NCBI GenBank assembly: GCA_020249865.1
Contig: JADCEV010000019.1
Coordinates: 1-64,000, forward strand
Length of the DNA: 64,000 bases
Direction: 5' to 3'
Origin: Roseomonas sp.
GTDB taxonomy: Bacteria; Pseudomonadota; Alphaproteobacteria; Acetobacterales; Acetobacteraceae
Part shown: one piece after another, positions 10,537 through 18,416 of the stretch
How positions within the stretch are numbered: the first letter of the stretch is position 1
Layout: the number at the start of each line of letters is the position of its first letter
Made by a program: the position numbers and the translations under genes
Notes under the pieces: generated by a model
Databases searched by the model: none
Seen by the model: the letters and a program-made list of their open reading frames with translations, nothing else
Told to the model about the DNA's origin: nothing

Positions 10537-11097
10537 TCAAATGCGCTTGGCCGCCGCCACCGCCGCCTTGGAACCAGCCCCGACAACCCAGGCCCAGGCG
10601 CCAATCAGCGGGCCATAGGCGCGGCCTTCGCCGGCTTCACGCGCCTCATCCCGGTGGTGGATTTCTTCTTCCTGGCAATGGCGGAGCAGCGCTTGCAGCG
10701 GCGGGAAAAGCCCCTCCGCCTCAAGCCGATCCAATTGCTGCTGGTAGTGGTGATCCACAAAGCTTTCGACAGCATCAATCGTGGCATAGACGGCACGCGG
10801 GCCGAAAATGGCGGGGATGGCGCCGGTCAGCCAGCCGGCGATGCGCCAAATCGGCAAAAGCTTGCTGTGCTGCGCCGGCGGCAGCAGAGCGTTCAACAAA
10901 TCAAGATGCCCCTGTTCCGTCGCGCCATGGCGTTCGGCGAATTCCCGAATGGCGGGGTCTTTGCAGAAAGCAAGGATGCCGCGATAGATCATGACCGCGC
11001 CGGTTTCCCCGGCATGGTCGGATCGCAATTCACCGATCAGCCAGGCGGGCATCTCGGAAATGGCGATATCGGGCAGGGCAGGGGCAATGGCGTTCAT
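10537..11097 (-). CDS. coq7: Demethoxyubiquinone hydroxylase (Coq7 family)
   Basis: The 186-residue di-iron hydroxylase adds the C6 hydroxyl in ubiquinone synthesis. The ferritin-like four-helix ligands are visible: E31 in DHAGETGA, E61 and H64 in ATEQGHL, E111 in DAVESFVDHHY, and the acidic EEEIHH segment at 143-148. The length matches bacterial Coq7. Position 40 bases downstream of tcuB on the same strand suggests possible readthrough, but the two functions are not obviously linked. Coq7 rather than UbiF marks an organism of the alphaproteobacterial type. Confidence 0.93.
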   Translation of the reverse strand: MNAIAPALPDIAISEMPAWLIGELRSDHAGETGAVMIYRGILAFCKDPAIREFAERHGATEQGHLDLLNALLPPAQHSKLLPIWRIAGWLTGAIPAIFGPRAVYATIDAVESFVDHHYQQQLDRLEAEGLFPPLQALLRHCQEEEIHHRDEAREAGEGRAYGPLIGAWAWVVGAGSKAAVAAAKRI

Positions 11098-11136
11098 CGC
11101 CCCTGAAATGGCGCGCGCGGGGCGCGCGACAACCCC

Positions 11137-12246
11137 TTATTCGGCAGCAACCATCGCGCTGCCACGCTTTTCCCGCGCATGCCGCCACAGCGCCAGCCCG
11201 CGATACACGCCATGCACCATCTTGCTATAGGGCAGCGCCACGAACAGCGCCAAAACCAAACCAAGATGCAAGGCGAGCATGACGCCCATCGCCCCGGTAT
11301 GGCGCACCACCAGCAGCAAAAGCCCTGATGCACTCACCAGGAATAGCAGCGACAACATGGCGTATTCCCCGCCCACCAGGCGCTTCGCCACCGGCACAGG
11401 GTCTGTGATGATCTTCAGCCGGATCAGGCCTGCTGTTCCGATACAGAGCAACACGCCACCCCAAGTGCCAAGCTGGACCGGCAAGGACCAGAAGGGATGC
11501 GGCGAACGCAGCCCAAGGAAGTGATGATAGATCGCCCCGGTCGTGGTGGCGGCGAAGCACAGCATGAAGCCATAGAAAGCCGCCTGATGTAGCCAGCGCT
11601 TTTGGCTTGAGAAACTGTCATCCACATCATTGCAGCCATGCCCGCCACCGCCAAGGTTGCGCAGTGTCAGGATATCCACGGCCGTATCCACCAAAGGCGC
11701 GGGCGCCGGCGCGCCGCCACCCACTTCGCGCCAATAGCGTATGCCGCCGATCAGCATGGCAATGATCGCATAACCGAAGGTGCTGCCCGCCAGCGTCACC
11801 ATCAGCCACATGGGAATGACGCGAAAGAAGGCGCCTTCGCCGCGTTGCGCCGTGTACAGGATGGAAGGATCAACCAGCGCCATGGTCAGCAGCAGCACCA
11901 GCGTCACGCCAAGCGCGGCTGCCAAGGTCACCACCGTGCCATTGCGTTCAAACAGCGTGCCCATGGCGCGCGGCCAGGCGTAATGCGCATAGGATTGCGC
12001 GCGGATTTCCGCGAAGGTCACCGGCAGATTGATGCCGAATTCATGCGGCGGCGCATATTGGCAGGCGTGGTAGCAGCCCTTGCAGCCATGGCAGAGGTTG
12101 GCGAGATGCGTCAGATCGCCGGTCGAAAATTCGCGCCGCATCGTCATGGCGGGAAAGACCGCGCAATAGCTTTCGCAGTAGCGGCAGGCATTGCACACCG
12201 CCATGTGGCGGCGGGCTTCGGCGGTGGTGTCGTTTTCCGGTAGCAT
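11137..12246 (-). CDS. tcuB: Tricarballylate utilisation protein B (TcuB/CitB family)
   Basis: The 369-residue protein passes electrons from the flavin of TcuA to the quinone pool. Its N-terminus has the two cysteine groups CNACRYCESYC (about 18-28) and CHGCKGCYHACQYAPP (about 53-68) that bind [4Fe-4S] clusters. The rest is a membrane-embedded cytochrome-b-like part with about six hydrophobic spans and several His residues. It follows tcuA with an 18-base gap, as expected for a tcuAB pair. No TcuC transporter or TcuR regulator lies nearby, so the substrate may be tricarballylate, citrate or a related acid. Confidence 0.87.
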   Translation of the reverse strand: MLPENDTTAEARRHMAVCNACRYCESYCAVFPAMTMRREFSTGDLTHLANLCHGCKGCYHACQYAPPHEFGINLPVTFAEIRAQSYAHYAWPRAMGTLFERNGTVVTLAAALGVTLVLLLTMALVDPSILYTAQRGEGAFFRVIPMWLMVTLAGSTFGYAIIAMLIGGIRYWREVGGGAPAPAPLVDTAVDILTLRNLGGGGHGCNDVDDSFSSQKRWLHQAAFYGFMLCFAATTTGAIYHHFLGLRSPHPFWSLPVQLGTWGGVLLCIGTAGLIRLKIITDPVPVAKRLVGGEYAMLSLLFLVSASGLLLLVVRHTGAMGVMLALHLGLVLALFVALPYSKMVHGVYRGLALWRHAREKRGSAMVAAE

Positions 12247-12264
12247 CAGCGCGCCCTGCCTTGT

Positions 12265-13662
12265 TCAATTGCGCACATTGCGTGCTGCCTCCTCACCCGC
12301 CAGCCGGCCAAACACGGTGCCGATGGTCATGCCAAAGCCCGCCAGATAGCCCTGACCCAGGATATTGCCAGCCATGATCTCGCCCGAGGCGAACATATTC
12401 GCCGAAGGTTTGCCATCAGCCATGATCACCCGCGCGCGGGCATTCACCTTGACGCCCAAAAAGGTGAAGGTGATGCCGGGCTTGAGCGGGTGGCAGTAAT
12501 AGGGTGGCGTATCAATCAACCGCGCCCAATGGCTTTTGGGGGGTGTCAGCCCTTCGGTCCGGCAATCATCGGGCTTCATGGGTTGGAAGGTGCCGGGGCG
12601 CACCGCCGCGTTATAGTCCGCAATCACCTTTTCCAATTTGCCCGCATCAATCCCGGCCATACCAGCCAGTTCGGCGATGCTGTCAGCCTTATAGGGTGGG
12701 AAGACGCTCGGCAGGTAATTGTGCAAGGCCTTGCTATCCGTCACGGCGAAAGCAACCTGCCCTGGCTGCTGCGCGATCAGCCGGCCCCAAATGGCGTAGC
12801 GCTTGGGCCAGACATCCTCACCCTCATCATAGAAGCGCTCAACATTGCGGTTGACCACCACGGAAAACGGCACGCAATCCAGGCGCATGGCAAGCCCGCC
12901 ATCTTCCATTGGCGCGCGCGCGTCATTGGCAACAGCGTGGAATTGCGTGGGGTCGCCCACTTCCTGCACGCCTTGATCGAGCAGGTCACGCAAGACCCGC
13001 CCTTGCGCATAAGGCGTGCCGCGAATTTGGAAATTATCCGCCGCATCGCCCCAATATTTGCGCAACCAATCTCGATTGGCCTGAAACCCGCCAGCCGAGG
13101 CAATCAGCGCCTTGAAGCGCACGCGTTCCGGAAAGCCATGATGGGAAATGATCGCTTCCGTCGCGAAGCCATCCTGCACTTCAATATGCTGCACTTCGGT
13201 ATCATACAAAATGCCGATGCCAAGCTGTTCCGCGGTGCGATACAGCGCATTGACCAGCGCCTTGCCGCCCCCCAGGAAAAACGCGTTGGTGCGCGAAAGG
13301 GAAAGCGTGCCGGACAAGGATGGCTGGAACACCACGCCGCAGGATTTCAGGAAATCCGGCGCGTGCTGCGACGCACGGATGCACATGCGCGCCAAATGCT
13401 CATCTGTCTTGCCGCCGGTCACGCGCAGCAGATCGTCCCAATATTCCTCTTCCAGATAGGATTCGGTCAGCACCTCGGTCGGCGCGGGATGGAGCGCGCG
13501 TAGATTGCGCGTGTGCCGGCTATTGCCGCCCCTCATGCTGCGTGGTGCGTGTTCCAACAGCAATACGCTGGCCCCGGCCCGGCGTGCGGTAATGGCGGCG
13601 GAAAGCGCGGCATTGCCACCGCCCGCGACCAGCACATCCCACACCCTAGTCAGGTCCACCAT
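12265..13662 (-). CDS. tcuA: FAD-dependent tricarballylate dehydrogenase (TcuA family)
   Basis: About 465 residues of a succinate dehydrogenase/fumarate reductase-type flavoprotein. The FAD-binding VLVAGGGNAALSAAITARRAGASVLLLE motif lies at the extreme N-terminus, a SMRGGNSRHTRN segment follows near residue 50, and the C-terminus has GEIMAGNILGQGYLAGFGMTIG..GRLAGEEAA, the second FAD contact. It oxidises tricarballylate to cis-aconitate in Salmonella. I chose the ATG at 13662 because the protein then starts just before the flavin motif, as in homologues; a TTG at 13680 is the alternative. It is followed by tcuB. Confidence 0.87.
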   Translation of the reverse strand: MVDLTRVWDVLVAGGGNAALSAAITARRAGASVLLLEHAPRSMRGGNSRHTRNLRALHPAPTEVLTESYLEEEYWDDLLRVTGGKTDEHLARMCIRASQHAPDFLKSCGVVFQPSLSGTLSLSRTNAFFLGGGKALVNALYRTAEQLGIGILYDTEVQHIEVQDGFATEAIISHHGFPERVRFKALIASAGGFQANRDWLRKYWGDAADNFQIRGTPYAQGRVLRDLLDQGVQEVGDPTQFHAVANDARAPMEDGGLAMRLDCVPFSVVVNRNVERFYDEGEDVWPKRYAIWGRLIAQQPGQVAFAVTDSKALHNYLPSVFPPYKADSIAELAGMAGIDAGKLEKVIADYNAAVRPGTFQPMKPDDCRTEGLTPPKSHWARLIDTPPYYCHPLKPGITFTFLGVKVNARARVIMADGKPSANMFASGEIMAGNILGQGYLAGFGMTIGTVFGRLAGEEAARNVRN

Positions 13663-13733
13663 AACTTTTTCGATCCTCAACCTTTTGCGGGTGTCATGTG
13701 TAAAAGGGAAATGCGGCTTGTCCAGATGGCGCG

Positions 13734-14582
13734 TTATGCCGGGCCCTGATCCAGCCCCGCGCGCAGCGACCCATCAGGGTCCGTCAGCAACCCCTCGCGC
13801 AGAAAAAGATCAATCAGCGTCAGGTTGACGTTGAATTTGATGTCATCCGAATCGGCAACCGCTTCCAACAGGCGCCGCGCTGGCCACAATTCAAAGCGCT
13901 CCACCTCGTCATCATTGGGGCGCGGCACGATGCCTTCGGGCAATTCCAGATTGTAGCAATGCAGTACATCGCGCCGGAGCCCCTCATTATTCAGCAGGAT
14001 ATAGGAAACCCGCCCCACCGGGCGCGCGCGGGCCGCCAATTCCGGGGGCAGGGAGGCTTCCTCGGCGGCCTCCTTCACCAGGGTCTCGGCCGGCGTCAGC
14101 CCTGCGGGAATGCCGCCCGCCACCAGATTATCCATCTGCCCCGGCGCCACTGCCTTGTCCCGCGCGCGGATACCAACCCAGACATGCAGCCCATCGGCAC
14201 GCCGCACCAGGCCATTCATGTGCACGCCCTGAGACATCACCCCAAAGGCCGGCAGCGCCCCGCGATCCAGCCTCGCCAGCACTGGCCCATCGCTGGTTTG
14301 GCGCACATCAAAGGCTTCGCGCCGGATACGCAAGAAGCCGCCCTCGGCCAGGCCGGGCAGGGCGGCGGCCAGCGCATCGCTCCGCGCCCCGCTGGTCTTG
14401 AGCCGGCCGGCCATGGCGACACCATGCTGGTCAAAATGGAAATCGCGCGGGCGGAAAGTCAGCGCGCGGGCCAATTCCGGCGTGACGAACCCCACCTGCA
14501 CGCCGCCCATGTGAAAGCCAAGGAAGCCGGCGGGGGAGGCGATATTGTTGCAGGCGGCGATATGTCGGGCGAAGCGGTCCAT
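13734..14582 (-). CDS. Nudix hydrolase with DUF4743 N-terminal domain
   Basis: About 282 residues. The first 120 form the DUF4743 region (MDRFARHIAACNN, FHMGGVQVGFV, FDVRQTSDG), as in plant and bacterial thiamine-diphosphate-type Nudix proteins. A Nudix box follows: GGIPAGLTPAETLVKEAAEEASLP at about 150-175, with the EAAEEA core. Homologues act on oxythiamine or related pyrophosphates, but the substrate here is unknown. The start is uncertain: ATG at 14582 is preferred over GTG at 14597, and neither has a clear ribosome-binding site. It is divergent from the Atm1-type exporter, with 75 bases between them. Confidence 0.82.
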   Translation of the reverse strand: MDRFARHIAACNNIASPAGFLGFHMGGVQVGFVTPELARALTFRPRDFHFDQHGVAMAGRLKTSGARSDALAAALPGLAEGGFLRIRREAFDVRQTSDGPVLARLDRGALPAFGVMSQGVHMNGLVRRADGLHVWVGIRARDKAVAPGQMDNLVAGGIPAGLTPAETLVKEAAEEASLPPELAARARPVGRVSYILLNNEGLRRDVLHCYNLELPEGIVPRPNDDEVERFELWPARRLLEAVADSDDIKFNVNLTLIDLFLREGLLTDPDGSLRAGLDQGPA

Positions 14583-14657
14583 GGCGCCATCTAACACCGC
14601 GCGCCACGGCTAGGCGAGGCAGGGTCTGGGGCTTGCGGGGCAGGGGCGCCCTGCCCC

Positions 14658-16565
14658 ATGACAGGGGCAATCATGACCCCGCCCGCCGCCCCCAATGCTC
14701 CCCGCCCTGGTATGCCCTTCCCGGCCTTGCGCCGCATCGCGCCGCATCTTTGGCCGGTGGGTGAGCCCATGCTGCGGCTGCGCGTCGTGGCGGCACTGCT
14801 GCTGCTCGCTGCCGCCAAGGCGGCGAATGTGCTGGTACCCATCGCCTATGCCCGCGCGGTAGATGCGCTCGCGCCGCAATCGGGGGCTGGCGCGGTGATT
14901 GCCGTGCCCGTCGCCCTGCTGGTGGGCTACGGCTTGCTCCGCGTCATGGCCTCAGCCCTTGGGGAATTACGCAACGCCGTCTTCGCCAAGGTGCAGGCGC
15001 GCGCCGGGCGGCGCGTGGCCTTGCAGGTGTTTCAGCATTTGCACGCGCTTTCCATGCGCTTTCACATGGACCGCGCCACGGGCGGGCTTTCACGCGTGAT
15101 TGAAAGGGGCGTGCGCGGCATCGCCACCTCGCTCAATTTTCTGCTGTTCAATATCATCCCGACCATTGTCGAGATTCTGTTCGTTGCCGTCATTCTCTGG
15201 TGGATGTTCGCGGCTTCCTTCGCGCTCACCATGCTTGGGACCATCATCGCCTATGTCGCCTTCACGCTGATTTTCACGAATTGGCGGCTGCGCTTTCGCC
15301 GGCAGATGAACCAGACGGATGAGGAAGCGAATACCAAGGCGGTGGACAGCCTGCTGAACTACGAAACGGTGAAGTATTTCGGCAACGAAACCCACGAAGC
15401 GCGGCGCTATGATGAAAGCATGACGCGCTATGAAGGCGCCTATGTGCGGAGCGAAACCACGCTGAATATGCTCAATGCCGGCCAGGCAACCATCATGGCG
15501 GTGGGGCTTACCATCACCATGCTGCTCGCAGGCCGCGGCATTGCCGATGGCAGCATGAGCATTGGCGATCTGGTGATGGTGAATACCTATCTGATCCAGC
15601 TCTATCAGCCCTTGAACATTCTTGGTTTCGCCTATCGCGAAATCAAGCAAGGGCTGACCGATATGGAGCAGATGTTCGCGCTTTTGGATGTGCCGGCCGA
15701 AGTCCGTGATGCGGCTGATGCGAAGCCCTTGGCCATGGGCGCTGGTGAAATCCGCTTTGAGGATGTGCGCTTTGGCTATCGGCCGGATCGCGAGATTCTG
15801 AAGGGCGTTTCCTTCACCGTGCCACCGGGGCGGATGCTGGCTATTGTGGGGCCAACCGGGGCAGGGAAATCCACAATTTCGCGCCTGTTGTTTCGTTTTT
15901 ATGATGTGACGGGTGGGCGCGTGCTGGTGGATGGCCAGGATGTGCGCGGCATCACGCAGCAAAGCCTGCGCGCGGCCATTGGCGTGGTGCCGCAGGATAC
16001 GGTGCTGTTCAATGACACGATCCGCTACAACATCGCCTATGGCCGGCCGGGGGCCACTGATGCGGAAATCGAAAATGCCGCCCGGCTTGCGCAGGTGCAT
16101 GATTTCGTCATGCGCCTGCCAGATGGCTATGCAACGCGCGTCGGCGAACGCGGCCTCAAGCTTTCGGGCGGTGAAAAGCAACGGGTTGCGATTGCGCGCA
16201 CCATCCTGAAGGACCCGCGCCTGCTGATATTGGATGAGGCGACCAGCGCGCTTGATACCCGCACCGAACAGGACATTCAGGCGGCGCTGCGTGACGTGGC
16301 GCGCAATCGCACCACGCTTGTGATCGCGCATCGGCTATCCACAGTGGTGGAGGCGGATGAGATCATCGTGCTGCAAGAAGGTGCCATTGCCGAACGCGGC
16401 ACCCATGGCGCCTTGATCGCCGCTGGCGGGCTTTACGCCGATATGTGGCGCCGCCAATCCGAAGCCATGGCCGCGGCCGAGGCCGCCGCCCGCGCCCAGG
16501 CTGCTGCCGATTTGGCCATGCCGCGGCAGCGCCCCAATGCTCTCCCCCCTTCCACTGGCACGTGA
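14658..16565 (+). CDS. Atm1/HMT1-type ABC exporter, fused permease-ATPase
   Basis: A 635-residue half-transporter. The N-terminal membrane domain has six spans, with the 'SRVIERGVRGIATSLNFLLFNIIPTIVE' segment and the NYETVKYFGNE motif characteristic of the Atm1 group. It is followed by a nucleotide-binding domain with Walker A GPTGAGKST (K404), signature LSGGEKQRVA, Walker B LLILDEATSALD and H-loop IAHRLSTV. Atm1-type proteins in Alphaproteobacteria export glutathione-based sulfur or metal conjugates and protect against heavy metals. No iron-sulfur assembly gene lies alongside. A start at ATG 14673 is also possible. Confidence 0.92.
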   Translation: MTGAIMTPPAAPNAPRPGMPFPALRRIAPHLWPVGEPMLRLRVVAALLLLAAAKAANVLVPIAYARAVDALAPQSGAGAVIAVPVALLVGYGLLRVMASALGELRNAVFAKVQARAGRRVALQVFQHLHALSMRFHMDRATGGLSRVIERGVRGIATSLNFLLFNIIPTIVEILFVAVILWWMFAASFALTMLGTIIAYVAFTLIFTNWRLRFRRQMNQTDEEANTKAVDSLLNYETVKYFGNETHEARRYDESMTRYEGAYVRSETTLNMLNAGQATIMAVGLTITMLLAGRGIADGSMSIGDLVMVNTYLIQLYQPLNILGFAYREIKQGLTDMEQMFALLDVPAEVRDAADAKPLAMGAGEIRFEDVRFGYRPDREILKGVSFTVPPGRMLAIVGPTGAGKSTISRLLFRFYDVTGGRVLVDGQDVRGITQQSLRAAIGVVPQDTVLFNDTIRYNIAYGRPGATDAEIENAARLAQVHDFVMRLPDGYATRVGERGLKLSGGEKQRVAIARTILKDPRLLILDEATSALDTRTEQDIQAALRDVARNRTTLVIAHRLSTVVEADEIIVLQEGAIAERGTHGALIAAGGLYADMWRRQSEAMAAAEAAARAQAAADLAMPRQRPNALPPSTGT

Positions 16566-16601
16566 GCCTCCCTATCTGGCTGTTACAATCAGGAGTGACC
16601 C

Positions 16602-16844
16602 ATGCAGATGGACCCGGAAGGCATCGCGCCCGAGGATTTGAGCCATGCCGGTTCGGTCGTGGACAAGGCGATCGAATATATGATGGAGCAGCAAATCCAG
16701 CCGATTTCCATCGCCTCCGCCCTGCTGGGTGGGGCGCTTGGGGTGCTGACCCGGACCCTGGATGACCGCGCCGTGGCTGGGGTGCTGCGCCAGGCGCTCG
16801 CTTCGGTGGAAAGCGGCGAATTCCGCGCTCCTCCACCTGCTTGA
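16602..16844 (+). CDS. Small conserved-looking protein of unknown function (80 aa)
   Basis: An 80-residue protein with an acidic N-terminus (MDPEGIAPEDL), a helical stretch with VVDKAIEYMMEQ, then a Gly/Ala/Leu-rich segment IASALLGGALGVLTRTL that could sit at a membrane or pack as an amphipathic helix. CAGGAGTGACCC gives a good ribosome-binding site. It lies 36 bases after the Atm1-type exporter in the same direction, so it may be co-transcribed. I do not recognise a family. Composition and codon use match the chromosome, which supports a real gene. Confidence 0.65.
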   Translation: MQMDPEGIAPEDLSHAGSVVDKAIEYMMEQQIQPISIASALLGGALGVLTRTLDDRAVAGVLRQALASVESGEFRAPPPA

Positions 16845-16883
16845 GGTGCTTCGCCGCGTGAAGCTGCGGCCAACCACCTCAAG
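16840..16883 (+). terminator. Hairpin at the 3' end of the 80-aa gene
   Basis: CTTGAGGTG (16840-16848) pairs perfectly with CACCTCAAG (16875-16883), with inner pairing GCCGC (16853-16857) to GCGGC (16866-16870). The stem includes the stop codon of the 80-aa gene. The following GGTCTTTATGTTT is only weakly T-rich, so it may be a transcript-stabilising hairpin as much as a terminator. Confidence 0.5.
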
Positions 16884-16899
16884 GTCTTTATGTTTGATC

Positions 16900-16943
16900 G
16901 CATTTTCCGAGTCGCCAAGCTAAATCGCTTGGCTTGAAAATGC
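16900..16943 (+). repeat. 44-bp palindromic repeat, copy 1
   Basis: Starts with GCATTTTCCGAG, contains CCAAGC paired with GCTTGG, and ends with CTTGAAAATGC. It is one of four 44-bp copies in the window (others at 20108, 20207 and 27239), all between genes. Outer arms GCATTTTC/GAAAATGC pair, with a GC-rich inner stem of variable sequence. It behaves like a REP/BIME element. Confidence 0.8.
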
Positions 16944-17044
16944 TCAGCTACTTGACGGCGCCGCCGCTTCCCGCCAAAAGCGCGGCTTCACGTTGAACCC
17001 GCGCGCAGGTTTGCCTTGCGCGCCTTTATGTTTGGATTTGCGCC

Positions 17045-17338
17045 ATGTCTCGCCGCTGCGTCATTACTGGCAAGGGTGTTCTGACGGGTAACAATGTCAG
17101 CCACGCCAATAACAAGACCCGCCGTCGCTTCCTGCCCAATCTGCAGGAAAGCTCCTTCTGGTCCGAAATCCTGGCCGCGCCGGTGAAGCTGCGTCTTTCC
17201 ACCAATGGCATCCGCACGGTGGAACATAATGGCGGGCTTGATGCCTTCCTGCTCGGCACGCCGGACCGCAAGCTGACGGTTGATGCCGTGGCGCTGAAGC
17301 GCCGCCTGGAACGCGCCCAGGCCGCCAAGGCCGCCTGA
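17045..17338 (+). CDS. rpmB: 50S ribosomal protein L28
   Basis: The 97-residue protein is L28 by its opening [34 protein letters not shown] and the '[22 protein letters not shown]' block. It is the usual alphaproteobacterial length (about 97-100, longer than the 78 of E. coli). It is a structural part of the large ribosomal subunit. No rpmG follows, as is common in this group. It ends 24 bases before a strong terminator. Confidence 0.98.
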   Translation: MSRRCVITGKGVLTGNNVSHANNKTRRRFLPNLQESSFWSEILAAPVKLRLSTNGIRTVEHNGGLDAFLLGTPDRKLTVDAVALKRRLERAQAAKAA

Positions 17339-17362
17339 AGCCCTTCACTTTCGCACCATTCA

Positions 17363-17396
17363 AACCCGCGGGGGGTCAGCTTCCGCGGGTTTTTTG
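17363..17396 (+). terminator. Intrinsic terminator between rpmB and mltG
   Basis: AACCCGCGG (17363-17371) pairs with CCGCGGGTT (17383-17391) around an 11-base loop, followed by TTTTT. On the other strand the hairpin lies immediately after the mltG stop, and the sequence opposite the AAA run gives a weaker T-tract, so it may serve both convergent genes. Confidence 0.9.
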
Positions 17397-18410
17397 TTAT
17401 TGTCTGGCCCCCCGCTGCCGCTCAATCTCACGCCAGCGCGCGACATTGCGGTTATGCGCCTCCAGCGTCTCCGCGAAGGCATGGCCGCCTGACCCATCCG
17501 CGACAAAATAGAGAAAATTGCTCGTTGCCGGACGCGTTGCGGCGCGGAGCGAATCGCGCCCCGGATTCGCAATCGGCCCCGGCGGCAGGCCGCGATTGCG
17601 ATAGGTATTGAAGGGGCTGTCCCGGTCCAGATCAGCGCGCGTGATGGCGCGTTCCAGCGCTGCCCCGCCCGTTGCCGCATAAATTACGGTCGGGTCCGAT
17701 TGCAGCGGCATATTGCGCCTGAGGCGATTGATGAAGACCGAGGCAACCAGCGCGCGCTCCTCAGCCTTGCCGGTTTCGCGTTCAATGACGGAAGCAAGGA
17801 TCAGCGCCTCCCGCGCGCTCCGCAGCGGCAGGTTGGGCGCGCGGTCGCGCCAGGCTTCAGCCAGCGCCGCAGTCATCGCAGCCTGGGCACGGCGGATCAG
17901 CGCGGCGCGGCTATCGCCCCATTCAAAGGCATAGGTCTCGGGCAGGATGCTGCCTTCGGCAATCGGCTCGGCCTCCCCCATCAGCCCTTCCGTCCTGTCC
18001 AGCAGTGCCTGGATTTGCAGGGCCGATAGCCCCTCAGGGATCGTCACGCGGCGCTGCACGGGCCGCGCCTGGCGCAGGATGTCCAGCACCTGCTTCAATG
18101 ACGCGCCGGCCGGGAAGGCGAATTCCGCCGCACGCAATGGCCCGGCGCTTTTCGTGAGCTGGCTCGCGATCAGGAAATGGCGCGCATCGGCGATAATGCC
18201 TGCTTCCATGAGCGCGCCGGCAATCGCCTCCGTCCCGCCGCGCGGAATGACCAAGGCGCGTTCAGCGGCCAGCGGGCCGGGGGCCTCATAGATATCGCGC
18301 GCCCATTTCGCCGCTGCGCCAAGGCCGATCAGTACAGCCAGGATCAGGCCAAGCAGGATCAGCGCCACCCGCCCGCGGCGTTTGCGCGGCGCGGGGGTGG
18401 TTTCACTCAT
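17397..18410 (-). CDS. mltG: Endolytic murein transglycosylase MltG (YceG family)
   Basis: The 337-residue inner-membrane enzyme cleaves nascent glycan strands and helps set their length. A short basic cytoplasmic tail (PAPRKRRGR) is followed by one membrane span (about 14-34), a LysM-like subdomain around 45-120 and the YceG catalytic domain. The catalytic Glu is E210 in LASVIERETGKAEER, equivalent to the IEKET motif of E. coli. The C-terminal NTYRNRGLPPGPIANPG motif is also present. It is third in the order acpP-fabF-mltG, a layout common in Alphaproteobacteria, six bases after fabF. Confidence 0.96.
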   Translation of the reverse strand: MSETTPAPRKRRGRVALILLGLILAVLIGLGAAAKWARDIYEAPGPLAAERALVIPRGGTEAIAGALMEAGIIADARHFLIASQLTKSAGPLRAAEFAFPAGASLKQVLDILRQARPVQRRVTIPEGLSALQIQALLDRTEGLMGEAEPIAEGSILPETYAFEWGDSRAALIRRAQAAMTAALAEAWRDRAPNLPLRSAREALILASVIERETGKAEERALVASVFINRLRRNMPLQSDPTVIYAATGGAALERAITRADLDRDSPFNTYRNRGLPPGPIANPGRDSLRAATRPATSNFLYFVADGSGGHAFAETLEAHNRNVARWREIERQRGARQ

Positions 18411-18416
18411 CTGTGA

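Noticed and set aside
16330-16350. DnaA-box-like TATCCACA
   Set aside because: A single near-match inside the ABC-exporter gene, encoding the conserved H-loop region; there is no cluster.
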